From Plebeiibacterium sediminum (lineage in GTDB: Bacteria; Bacteroidota; Bacteroidia; Bacteroidales; Marinilabiliaceae), in NCBI RefSeq assembly GCF_026013605.1, contig NZ_JAPDPJ010000004.1, forward strand, positions 98,683 through 162,682: DNA of 64,000 bases, given 5' to 3'. Below the pieces are notes generated by a model. The model was not told the DNA's origin and did no database searches. It saw only the letters and a list, made by a program, of their open reading frames with translations. Of this stretch, positions 38,373-46,937 are shown piece by piece (the stretch's first letter is position 1; every line of letters starts with the position of its first letter). Made by a program: the position numbers and the translations under genes.

Positions 38373-38813
38373 TTATTTATCGCACTTGTTATTAACTTCA
38401 ACTGCAGTTTCAATTAAATGACTAAAAGTATCATAGTCAAAAGGAGCCTCCAGGAGTCTGTAGGCCTTTTTTGTTGTTGAGCAATAACTGCTGTTATCCT
38501 TGGTTTTTAGTATAAACAAATGAGCCAAAGCCGTTATTATTGGTCTCGAAACAACCCATACAACAGATTTATGATTGTTTTCCTGGGGTTCAGTGTTATA
38601 TTTTTTTGAAAGTCTACCTAGATCACTAATTTTAAAATTAGGTCTGCTTTTTTCATCAATAATAATGACGAGATAATGAATCTTAGAATAATTTGGATCT
38701 AACTTATATTCATTGTTCAATTTATCGAGTTCCTCCAGATATAGAAATTCTGACTGTAATTTAACAACAGCAAAATTATACTCAGGGTACATTCTATAAA
38801 AGTTACTTTTCAT
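38373..38813 (-). CDS. Small STAS-like domain protein of unknown function
   Basis: A 146-residue cytoplasmic protein. The pattern of strand and helix (MYPEYNFAVVKLQSEF, YLVIIIDEKSRPNFKISDL, SVVWVVSRPIITALAHLF, AYRLLEAPFDYDTFSHLIE) resembles the STAS/SpoIIAA-like proteins common in Bacteroidota. I see no enzyme motif. It is a single-gene unit between the esterase operon and the pectin locus, with its own -7-type element at 38852-38859. A regulatory or signalling role is possible but unsupported. Confidence 0.6.
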   Translation of the reverse strand: MKSNFYRMYPEYNFAVVKLQSEFLYLEELDKLNNEYKLDPNYSKIHYLVIIIDEKSRPNFKISDLGRLSKKYNTEPQENNHKSVVWVVSRPIITALAHLFILKTKDNSSYCSTTKKAYRLLEAPFDYDTFSHLIETAVEVNNKCDK

Positions 38814-38851
38814 TCTTTTGTTTCAAATATTCTAATTCTGGGGGAGTACAA

Positions 38852-38859
38852 ATATAGAG
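38852..38859 (-). promoter_or_regulatory. Candidate -7 element for the STAS-like gene
   Basis: CAAATATA on the plus strand reads TATATTTG on the minus strand, an exact TAnnTTTG match, about 40 bp upstream of the ATG at 38813. No good -33 element is seen. Confidence 0.45.
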
Positions 38860-39068
38860 ATAATTTTTGATTCGGAAATAAGGTAATCAAATACCAAAAA
38901 GATTAAATAATGGTGTATTCCTGGGTTTGATTTGATACTAAATAGTTATATGGTAATATCAAAAACAAAACAAATATTTGATAAAATTAAATAAAATTAA
39001 CAATACACAAAGTATCTCTATTTAATATACATTAAATCAAGGGTTAAGGGAACTTTTATTGATAAAAA

Positions 39069-39085
39069 TACCATAGAGAATGGTA
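39069..39085. promoter_or_regulatory. Inverted repeat, candidate operator upstream of pectin locus
   Basis: TACCAT at 39069-39074 and its complement ATGGTA at 39080-39085 are separated by 5 bp, the same geometry as the araR-flanking palindromes but a different half-site. It lies about 100 bp upstream of the candidate -7 element. Confidence 0.4.
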
Positions 39086-39090
39086 CGTAT

Positions 39091-39173
39091 ACCCTCCTTT
39101 TTTGGGAAAATTTAACCCGCTGATGGGAATGCAGACCATCCTTTTTGAGACGTTAAATAAAGGTTAAAATAGG
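39091..39173 (+). repeat. Direct repeats upstream of the pectin promoter
   Basis: ACCCTCCTTTTTT (39091) and ACCATCCTTTTTG (39135) are near-identical and 44 bp apart, about four helical turns. GTTAAATAAAG (39152) and GTTAAAATAGG (39163) form an 11-bp tandem pair ending 10 bp before the -7 element. They may be activator sites. Confidence 0.4.
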
Positions 39174-39182
39174 CTGCTGTAC

Positions 39183-39190
39183 TACTTTTG
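39183..39190 (+). promoter_or_regulatory. Candidate -7 element of the pectin locus promoter
   Basis: TACTTTTG matches TAnnTTTG exactly. Transcription would start near 39196, leaving a leader of about 125 nt before the GH105 ATG at 39320. Confidence 0.45.
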
Positions 39191-39319
39191 ACGCAGAGAA
39201 ATATCAGAATGCAAACATTTGTTAATTATTTGTCGATTCCTTAACAGTGATTAACGCAAAAAGTTAATAAATGTTGTCTGTAAAGTTTGGTTCAATTATC
39301 AATAATTAATAAATCAATT

Positions 39320-40543
39320 ATGTGTCAAATTAAGTTAGGGAAAGAATTACTATTAATTTCAGTAGCAGTTTTGTTATTGTTTACGCAATGTACTTCTACT
39401 GCAAATAAGAAAACGGCTAAAGATGATATTTCAGCTGTAGGACTTAAAATGGCTGTTAAAATGGCTGATTCTGAAATGACATTTTTCCCAAATGTAACCT
39501 ATGTTGATTTTAATGTAAAACCAAAGTGGAATTATACACCAGGTTTAATTTCTTATGCAATGGTTGAACTAAGTGAAGTAACAAAGGATAAAAAATACTT
39601 TGATTATGCAAAAGGTTACGCTGATGAATTTATTAATGAAGATGGTGATATTAAAGGATATAAAAGATCTGATTTTAATATTGATAAAATAAACTCGGGT
39701 AAATTTTTATTTGACTTATATGCTGCTACTAAAGATGAAAAATATAAAAAAGCCATTTATGTTTTAAGAGATCAGTTAAAGGATCATCCTAGAACAACAG
39801 AAGGTGGTTTTTGGCATAAAAAACGATATTTAAACCAAATGTGGTTAGATGGATTGTATATGGGAGCTCCATTTTATGCTGAGTTTTGTAAAGTTTTTAA
39901 TGAACCGGAATCATTCAGCGATGTCATTAACCAATTTAAAACAGTTCATAAACATACTTACGATTCAATCACTGGATTAAATTATCACGGGTGGGATGAA
40001 AGTAAAGAGCAAAGATGGGCTAATCCTGAAACCGGATGTTCACCCCATTTTTGGGGAAGAGCCGAAGGCTGGTATGCTATGGCTTTGGTTGATGTATTGG
40101 ATTTTGTGCCTGCAAACTATCCAGAACGCGATGTATTAATTACAATTTTAAATGAGGTTGCAGCAGCAATTAAAAAATATCAGGATCAGGAAAGTGGAGT
40201 TTGGTACCAGGTATTGGATCAAGGGAATAGAGAAGGCAATTATTTAGAAGCTTCTGCATCAAGTATGTTTGTGTATACTTTATTAAAAGCAGTACGAAAT
40301 GGATATATCGATAAAAGCTATAAGGATTTAGCTGTAAAAGGATATGAAGGAATTCTAAAATCTTTTGTAAGAGAAAATGAAGATGGTACAATTAGTTTAA
40401 CAAAAATTTGTGCTGTAGCAGGTCTTGGAGGAAATCCATACAGAGAAGGAACGTATGAATACTATATAGGTGAGCCAGTACGGGATAATGACCCAAAAGG
40501 AGTTGGTCCGTTTATTTTGGCTAGCATTGAATTGACTAAGTAA
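39320..40543 (+). CDS. GH105 unsaturated rhamnogalacturonyl/galacturonyl hydrolase, lipoprotein
   Basis: A 407-residue enzyme from ATG 39320, which yields a lipoprotein signal (LLLFTQC); an upstream TTG in frame is not used here. The alpha/alpha-barrel shows MWLDGLYMGAPFYAEF with the catalytic Asp (D177), ETGCSPHFWGRAEGWYAMAL and LEASASSMFVYTLLKAV, all family hallmarks. It removes the 4,5-unsaturated uronic acid left at non-reducing ends by pectin lyases, which fits the PL1 and PL9 genes downstream. It leads the pectin unit; PL1 begins 11 bp later. Confidence 0.93.
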   Translation: MCQIKLGKELLLISVAVLLLFTQCTSTANKKTAKDDISAVGLKMAVKMADSEMTFFPNVTYVDFNVKPKWNYTPGLISYAMVELSEVTKDKKYFDYAKGYADEFINEDGDIKGYKRSDFNIDKINSGKFLFDLYAATKDEKYKKAIYVLRDQLKDHPRTTEGGFWHKKRYLNQMWLDGLYMGAPFYAEFCKVFNEPESFSDVINQFKTVHKHTYDSITGLNYHGWDESKEQRWANPETGCSPHFWGRAEGWYAMALVDVLDFVPANYPERDVLITILNEVAAAIKKYQDQESGVWYQVLDQGNREGNYLEASASSMFVYTLLKAVRNGYIDKSYKDLAVKGYEGILKSFVRENEDGTISLTKICAVAGLGGNPYREGTYEYYIGEPVRDNDPKGVGPFILASIELTK

Positions 40544-40554
40544 AGGTATTTTAT

Positions 40555-41877
40555 ATGAACAAGTGTTTGACTATAGTATTCATGCTTACATGTTTTCTGG
40601 GATTAAATGCAGAAAAGAACAATGATAAGGTTCTTGCATTTCCCGGAGCAGAAGGTGCTGGGAAGTATACCACAGGAGGAAGAGGAGGAGTGATTTATAC
40701 GGTTACTAATCTGAATGATGATGGTCCCGGAAGTTTAAGAGATGGAATTCAAAAACATGGAGCCAGAATAATAGTATTTGCAGTTGATGGTTATATAGAT
40801 CTTGAATCACAATTAGTGATTAATAATAATGATATTACAATAGCTGGAGAAAGTGCTCCTGGTGCTGGAATCTGTTTAAGAGGAGAAGGGCTTAGAATTA
40901 ATGCCGACAATATTATAATCAGGTACTTGAGAGTACGTCCTGGTGATTTACACAAAAAAGAATTAGATGCATTTACCAGTAAGTACCATAAAAATATTAT
41001 TATCGATCACTGCAGTTTTAGTTGGGCTACCGATGAAGTTTGTTCCGTGTATGATAATGAAAATGTGACCATCCAATGGTGTTTAATTAGTGAAAGTTTA
41101 AATAAAAGTTATCATTCAAAAGGAGAACACGGATACGGAGGAATCTGGGGGGGGATGAAAACATCATTTCTACATAATCTGTTGGCACATCATAAAAGCC
41201 GAAATCCAAGATTACAAGGATGTAGATATACTTCAACTCCGGAAACAGAGAACGCAGAGATTGTCAATAATGTCATCTATAATTGGAAATCAAAATGTAT
41301 TTATGCCGGAGAACAGGGCACCTACAATATCATTAATAACTACATCAAACCAGGTCCTGCTACCTCTAAATCAGCAGCAAAAAGAATTATAGAACCATAC
41401 TCCCCTTATGGAAATTTTGTACTTGAAGGGAATGTATTAGAAGGTTATGAAGCAATAACAAAAAATAACCTCGAAGGTGTTCAGATGGAAGAAGATTCAA
41501 TTCCTTTCTACTTTAAAAAGAAATCTTCATCTATTTCATGTTATAGGCCAGAATCCGCAACTAAAGCATATAAAAATGTATTAACATCAGTAGGGGCAAG
41601 CAAATATAGAGACGCCGCTGATGCCAGAGTAATTAAAGAGGTTGAAACAGGAACAGCGCATTCTGAATTCAAAGGAATAATTAATTCACCTTCTGATGTA
41701 CAAGGCTGGCCTGAATTAAAAACAGCTCAGTGTCCTGAAGATTCAGATAAAGATGGAATACCTGATGAATGGGAAATAGAAAATAAATTGAACCCTAAGG
41801 ATTCTTCTGATTCCTCTACTTATCAATTAGATAAACATTATACAAACATAGAAGTCTATTTACACAGTTTACTTTAA
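40555..41877 (+). CDS. PL1 pectate lyase, secreted
   Basis: A 440-residue lyase that cleaves homogalacturonan by beta-elimination. A signal peptide ends near LNA (about 19). The N-terminal FPGAEGAGKYTTGGRGG and TNLNDDGPGSLRDGI, then IIIDHCSFSWATDEVCSVY (calcium-binding region) and SRNPRLQGCRYTS, are the Bacteroidota PL1 signature. The C-terminus has an Asp-rich DSDKDGIPDEWE motif, a thrombospondin-3/dockerin-like calcium loop often found at the end of these lyases. It lies between GH105 and the SusC gene, 11 bp on either side, so cotranscription is likely. Confidence 0.93.
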   Translation: MNKCLTIVFMLTCFLGLNAEKNNDKVLAFPGAEGAGKYTTGGRGGVIYTVTNLNDDGPGSLRDGIQKHGARIIVFAVDGYIDLESQLVINNNDITIAGESAPGAGICLRGEGLRINADNIIIRYLRVRPGDLHKKELDAFTSKYHKNIIIDHCSFSWATDEVCSVYDNENVTIQWCLISESLNKSYHSKGEHGYGGIWGGMKTSFLHNLLAHHKSRNPRLQGCRYTSTPETENAEIVNNVIYNWKSKCIYAGEQGTYNIINNYIKPGPATSKSAAKRIIEPYSPYGNFVLEGNVLEGYEAITKNNLEGVQMEEDSIPFYFKKKSSSISCYRPESATKAYKNVLTSVGASKYRDAADARVIKEVETGTAHSEFKGIINSPSDVQGWPELKTAQCPEDSDKDGIPDEWEIENKLNPKDSSDSSTYQLDKHYTNIEVYLHSLL

Positions 41878-41888
41878 TTTAATTTAAT

Positions 41889-44800
41889 ATGAATAAAAAT
41901 CGATTAAAAATTAGCCGTTTGTTTATGCTAAGTTTTCTTATGCTGCTGATGTGTGGTATAAGTGGTTTTGCTCAAACGCTTACAGGAAAGGTGACAGATT
42001 CATCAAAAGAACCATTGCCAGGTGTAACAATTATGCTTAAAGGTGCTGGTGCAGTAGGAACAATTACAGACATTGATGGAGTTTACAATTTACAAATAAA
42101 TGATCCTGGTACTGATGTAATTATTGCATCATTTATTGGTATGGAAACTCAGGAGATTCAGGTAAATGGCAGAACAAAAATTGATATCGTAATGGTAGAC
42201 GCAACTACTCAATTAGATGAAGTTGTTGCTGTTGGTTACGGTACAGTTAAAAAACGAGATATTACAGGATCTGTATCATCTGTTAAAGGTGCTGCGTTAG
42301 AAGCAATTCCAGTTGCCTCTGCTGCAGAAGCTATGGCTGGACAGATGGCAGGTATTCAAATTACTACAACAGAGGGATCTCCTGATGCAGATGTAAATAT
42401 TCGTATTCGTGGAGGTGGTTCTATTACTCAGGATAACTCCCCAATGTATATTGTTGATGGTTTCCCAGTGAGTTCTATTTCAGATATCCCGGCTTCAGAA
42501 ATTCAGTCTATTGATGTTTTGAAAGATGCTTCTTCTACAGCTATTTATGGTGCTCGTGGTGCTAATGGTGTAGTAATTATCACAACAAAAAGTGGTAAAG
42601 AAGGTAAGGTTTCTGTAAGCTATAATGCATATACTGGTATAAAGAAAATTGCTAAAAAATTAGATCAAATTAGTGTTCAAGATTATGTGGATTGGCAATA
42701 TGAATTAACCAATCTTGTAGATGGTCCTGATAAACTTGATAAATATGAAGACTATTTTGGAAATTATGAAGATCGTGATCTTTATGCAGGAGTAAAGGGA
42801 AATGATTGGATGGATCAGGTGTATGGACGTTTAGGAAGAACATTTAGCCATGACTTAAGTGTTAGAGGAGGATCTGAAAAATTTGCATATAACTTTAGTT
42901 ATGCAGGATTAAATACTAAAGAAATTATGTTAGGTTCAGGTTTTAGTCGTACTAACCTTGCATTAAAACTAGATCATAAACCTAATGATAAAATTAAGCT
43001 TTCGTACTCTGTTCGCTACTCTGATACAAAAATTGAAGGAGGAGGTGCAATTGAACAAGCTAGTTCAACACCAACAGATGCGCGTGTTAAAAACTGTATG
43101 CTGTATTCTCCAATTCCTTTAAATGGTATTGAGGATTATGATGATGAAGAGTTTTCTAGTTCAATGATACCACCATTAACATCTGTGGCAGATAATGATC
43201 AGACTCAATTCAGAAAAACACTAAATATGGCAGGAAGTTTTTCTTGGGAAGTTTATAAAGGATTAACATTCAAAACAGAGTTAGGTCTGCAAACTTACAG
43301 ATATGACAGAGACCGTTTTAGAGGAAGTTCTACTTATTGGGTACAAAATTACCCAAGTGCTGACGATCAAGGATTACCTGCTTCAGAGATGACAGGAAGA
43401 GATAGAAGAACGATTAGGAATACAAATACTTTAAATTATGACTTTAGTGATCTTATTTCTAATGATGATCATTCTCTTAAGTTATTATTAGGTGAGGAAG
43501 TGATAAATACCAGTTCAGAGGAACAGGTGGATATTCTTACAGGTTTCCCATCTTCTTTTGACTCAAAAGATGTTGTTAACCTTGCATCACAGGGACATCC
43601 AATGAGTGTGAATAATAAAGTTAGTGCAGAAGATAAACTGGTTTCATTTTTTGGACGTGTTAATTACGATTTTAAAGGTAAGTATTTGTTATCAGCAACC
43701 TATCGTGCAGATGGTTCAAGTAAGTTTGCAAGAGGTAATCGTTGGGGACAATTCCCATCAGCAGCTGTGGCTTGGAGAATCTTGGAAGAGGGTTTTATGA
43801 GTGGGTTAACTACCACATTTAGTAACTTAAAACTAAGATTAAGTTATGGTACTGCAGGAAATAATAACATTCCTTCTGGTCAATTAGTACAAAACTTTGC
43901 ATCAAACTCAACTACATATATTAATAATGTAAGTTCATACTGGTCTGTGTCTAATCAAATGGCAAATCCAGATCTAAAGTGGGAAACAACAGTAACCAGA
44001 AACCTAGGGTTGGATTATGGATTATTCAACAATAAATTAAGTGGATCTGTTGAAGTATATTATAATACTACTACAGACTTATTAATCAATTTCCCTGTTG
44101 CCGGTACAGGTTATGATACACAATACCGAAATATGGGTGAAACTGAAAATAGAGGTTTGGAATTCTCTGTTAATTGGGTAGCAATTGATAAACCTAAATA
44201 TGGTCTTTCAGTTGGATTTAACATCTCAATGAACCGTAATGAAATTACTTCTTTAGGAATAATGAATGACTTTGGTAGTGCATCATCTTGGGCATCAACT
44301 CAAATTGGTGATGATTACTGGATTTCAAAAGGAGGTTCTGTAGGTGAAATTAAAGGATATGTTTCAGGTGGTAGATATGAGGTTTCAGATTTTGAAGGAT
44401 ATGATGCAGCATCAGAAGAGTGGATTTTAAAACCAGGTGTGGTTGATGCTAATGAAGTAATTGGAAAACTTCGTCCTGGTTCTATGAAAATCCAAAATAC
44501 AAATGATGATGATGTAATTGATGCAAGTGATATGAAAATCATTGGTAATGTTAACCCACTGGGAACAGGAGGTTTTAATATTGCAGGACGTGCCTATGGT
44601 TTCGATCTTTCAGCTGTGTTTAGTTATAGTTATGGTAACGATGTGTATAATGCTAATAAAATTGAATACACAACAAGTACTAATAATTATAGGTACAGAA
44701 ATATGATTACTGAAATGGAAAAAGGAAAGAGATGGACTAATATTGATGATAATGGTCAATTGGTTAATGATCCAGCTCAGTTAGAAGCTATGAATGCTAA

Positions 44801-45107
44801 TACTACAATGTGGTCTCCATATATGCAAAGAATGGTGTTGACTGATTGGGCAATAGAAGATGCATCATTTCTACGTTTAAATACACTTACTTTAGGTTAT
44901 ACTGTTCCTAAGGCAATTACAAATAAAGTGCACATTAATAATGTGAGATTATATGCAACTTGTAGTAACGTATTTGTAATAACCAATTATAGTGGTTTTG
45001 ATCCTGAGGTTTCAACACGTAGAAGTACACCGTTAACTCCTGGAGTGGATTATTCTCCTTATCCAAAAAGTCGTCAGTTTATTTTTGGTTTAAATCTTAA
45101 TTTTTAA
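41889..45107 (+). CDS. SusC-like TonB-dependent transporter (pectin locus)
   Basis: A 1072-residue outer-membrane transporter. It has a signal peptide ending in GFAQ, a carboxypeptidase-D-like domain (LTGKVTDSSKEPLPGVTIML), a TonB-box-like DEVVAVGYGTVKKRDITG, a plug with SIDVLKDASSTAIYGARGA, and a barrel ending in FIFGLNLNF. Neighbouring lyases and esterases indicate oligogalacturonides or rhamnogalacturonan fragments as cargo. It is only distantly similar to the xylan SusC. Its SusD partner follows within 20 bp. Confidence 0.95.
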   Translation: MNKNRLKISRLFMLSFLMLLMCGISGFAQTLTGKVTDSSKEPLPGVTIMLKGAGAVGTITDIDGVYNLQINDPGTDVIIASFIGMETQEIQVNGRTKIDIVMVDATTQLDEVVAVGYGTVKKRDITGSVSSVKGAALEAIPVASAAEAMAGQMAGIQITTTEGSPDADVNIRIRGGGSITQDNSPMYIVDGFPVSSISDIPASEIQSIDVLKDASSTAIYGARGANGVVIITTKSGKEGKVSVSYNAYTGIKKIAKKLDQISVQDYVDWQYELTNLVDGPDKLDKYEDYFGNYEDRDLYAGVKGNDWMDQVYGRLGRTFSHDLSVRGGSEKFAYNFSYAGLNTKEIMLGSGFSRTNLALKLDHKPNDKIKLSYSVRYSDTKIEGGGAIEQASSTPTDARVKNCMLYSPIPLNGIEDYDDEEFSSSMIPPLTSVADNDQTQFRKTLNMAGSFSWEVYKGLTFKTELGLQTYRYDRDRFRGSSTYWVQNYPSADDQGLPASEMTGRDRRTIRNTNTLNYDFSDLISNDDHSLKLLLGEEVINTSSEEQVDILTGFPSSFDSKDVVNLASQGHPMSVNNKVSAEDKLVSFFGRVNYDFKGKYLLSATYRADGSSKFARGNRWGQFPSAAVAWRILEEGFMSGLTTTFSNLKLRLSYGTAGNNNIPSGQLVQNFASNSTTYINNVSSYWSVSNQMANPDLKWETTVTRNLGLDYGLFNNKLSGSVEVYYNTTTDLLINFPVAGTGYDTQYRNMGETENRGLEFSVNWVAIDKPKYGLSVGFNISMNRNEITSLGIMNDFGSASSWASTQIGDDYWISKGGSVGEIKGYVSGGRYEVSDFEGYDAASEEWILKPGVVDANEVIGKLRPGSMKIQNTNDDDVIDASDMKIIGNVNPLGTGGFNIAGRAYGFDLSAVFSYSYGNDVYNANKIEYTTSTNNYRYRNMITEMEKGKRWTNIDDNGQLVNDPAQLEAMNANTTMWSPYMQRMVLTDWAIEDASFLRLNTLTLGYTVPKAITNKVHINNVRLYATCSNVFVITNYSGFDPEVSTRRSTPLTPGVDYSPYPKSRQFIFGLNLNF

Positions 45108-45126
45108 TTGAAGAATTGTGTTGATT

Positions 45127-46908
45127 ATGAAAAAAATAACATATTTATTAACAGTATTGTTAGCATTGATGATCACATCTTGTGATGAACATCTTGATGC
45201 TCCATCACCATCTGATGTGGATGAAGCTTCTATCTTCTCTATATATGAGTTGGCAAAGGGAGCAATCGATGGAATTAAAGAGCCTATCGGGCAAACTAAC
45301 TCTTATCGTGGTCGTTTTTTAACACACTACGGATCTAATACAGATATTGAATGGGTTAATGCAGATGCTACTTCTACAGGTGGAAGAAATGACTTATCAA
45401 GGTACGTTAATAGCCCTGAAAATTCAGATATGAACCGTGACAATGTGTATTGGGCAAAGGTTTATGGTGGTATTGAACGTGCAAATGTGTGTATCCGAGG
45501 ATTAAGAACTTACGGAAACCCTGCTCCAGGAACAGAAATGGGCCAATTATTAGGTGAAGCACTAACATTAAGAGCCTTTTATTATGCTGACTTATTGAAA
45601 GCTCATGGAGATATCGTAGAAAGATTTGAGCCTATTACTACTGAAACAATCTACTTACCTAAAAGCAATCGTGATGTGATCTATAAACAAATAATTGCAG
45701 ATTTAGGGGAAGCTGAGGATTTAGTGGCATGGCCAGGTGAAACAAGTGCGACTAAAACTACTGAGGATATCAATAAAGCATTTGTAAAAGGATTAAGAGC
45801 TCGTTTGTGTTTAATGGCTGCAGGTTATGGCCAAAGAGCTGATGGAATCAGAAGAAGTAATGATCCTGATTTAGCAGTTAGTGTATTATATCCACTTGCA
45901 TTACAAGAATGTTTAGATGTAATTGCTCAAGAAGGTTCTTCTGTTAATCTTGAGGATGATTTTGAAACGCTTTGGAGAAAAAATTGTGAAGAAAATATTA
46001 CTGCAGGTGGAGAATCATTATGGGAAATTCCTTTTTCAGAAGGTCGTGGTAGACATTTATTTACATATGCTGTAAGACATCAGCATAAAGATCAATATAC
46101 AGGACAGCCAAGAGGAGGATCTTTTGGTCCGTTACCAACTGTATTTTATGATTATGATACTAAAGATATGCGTAGAGATGTTACATGTGTGCCTTACAGA
46201 TGGTCTAATGACGAACAAGCTTATCAGGAAATTCCAGGTGTTGAGACATGGTATTTTGGTAAATGGCGATATGAATGGATGACACGCTTTGTAACATCAA
46301 CCAATGATGATGGAGTGAATAAAATTTATATGCGTTATGCAGAGATTTTATTAATGGCAGCAGAAATCGAAAATGAATTATACGGACCAACAGAAGCTGC
46401 TCCTTATCTGAAAAAAATAAGAAGAAGAGCATTTGATGAGTCAGATTGGTCAACAAAAGTTGATGCTTATGTTGATGCATTAACAACCAAAGAAGCAATG
46501 TTTGATGCAATTGTTGACGAACATGGATTTGAGTTCTGTGGTGAAATGGAAAGAAAGCAAGCTTTAATCCGTTGGAATTTATTAAAAACAAAAATGGATG
46601 AGTCAATAGCTAATATGAAAGCATTAGCTGCAGGTGAAGCTCCATATAGTAACGTTTTACATACTATCTACTATAAGTTGATGGATGATGGTGAAACTTT
46701 AGATATTTACGGATTAAACAGAGGTGATAGCGATGCAAATGCTCCTGCCGGATACACATCAACAGAATGGATAAGTGAAGAGAAACTTGATCTGCTTAAA
46801 ATTGAATCATTATATGAAAACAATCCTGATGAAAATCAATTTTGGCCAGTTTGGCAAGTGTTTATCAACAATAGTAATGGTCAGTTAGTTCCAGGTTTTG
46901 TTGAATAG
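45127..46908 (+). CDS. SusD-like surface glycan-binding lipoprotein (pectin locus)
   Basis: A 593-residue lipoprotein. ATG 45127 gives MKKITYLL and lipobox MITSC; the GTG at 45118 upstream is unlikely. SusD/RagB features include GEALTLRAFYYADLLKAHGD, YMRYAEILLMAAEIENEL, APYLKKIRRRAFD and FEFCGEMERKQALIRWNLL. It caps the pectin SusC. The gene order SusC, SusD, then a glycan-binding candidate is typical of such loci. Confidence 0.95.
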   Translation: MKKITYLLTVLLALMITSCDEHLDAPSPSDVDEASIFSIYELAKGAIDGIKEPIGQTNSYRGRFLTHYGSNTDIEWVNADATSTGGRNDLSRYVNSPENSDMNRDNVYWAKVYGGIERANVCIRGLRTYGNPAPGTEMGQLLGEALTLRAFYYADLLKAHGDIVERFEPITTETIYLPKSNRDVIYKQIIADLGEAEDLVAWPGETSATKTTEDINKAFVKGLRARLCLMAAGYGQRADGIRRSNDPDLAVSVLYPLALQECLDVIAQEGSSVNLEDDFETLWRKNCEENITAGGESLWEIPFSEGRGRHLFTYAVRHQHKDQYTGQPRGGSFGPLPTVFYDYDTKDMRRDVTCVPYRWSNDEQAYQEIPGVETWYFGKWRYEWMTRFVTSTNDDGVNKIYMRYAEILLMAAEIENELYGPTEAAPYLKKIRRRAFDESDWSTKVDAYVDALTTKEAMFDAIVDEHGFEFCGEMERKQALIRWNLLKTKMDESIANMKALAAGEAPYSNVLHTIYYKLMDDGETLDIYGLNRGDSDANAPAGYTSTEWISEEKLDLLKIESLYENNPDENQFWPVWQVFINNSNGQLVPGFVE

Positions 46909-46937
46909 TTAAGTTTAACGAATAAATAATTAAACAG

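Larger units (their letters stand above)
38814..39319. promoter_or_regulatory. Divergent control region upstream of the pectin locus
   Basis: About 500 bp without a gene. It holds the minus-strand -7 element (38852-38859), an inverted repeat TACCAT-N5-ATGGTA (39069-39085), a 44-bp-spaced direct repeat of ACCMTCCTTTTT (39091 and 39135), a tandem GTTAAAWWARG (39152 and 39163), and a plus-strand TACTTTTG element (39183-39190). Confidence 0.6.

Noticed and set aside
46205..46606. 133-codon minus-strand reading frame inside the pectin SusD gene
   Set aside because: It is antisense to a well-supported SusD gene; its His/Leu/Phe/Gln-rich composition is that of a reading-frame shadow and no start context or motif is seen.
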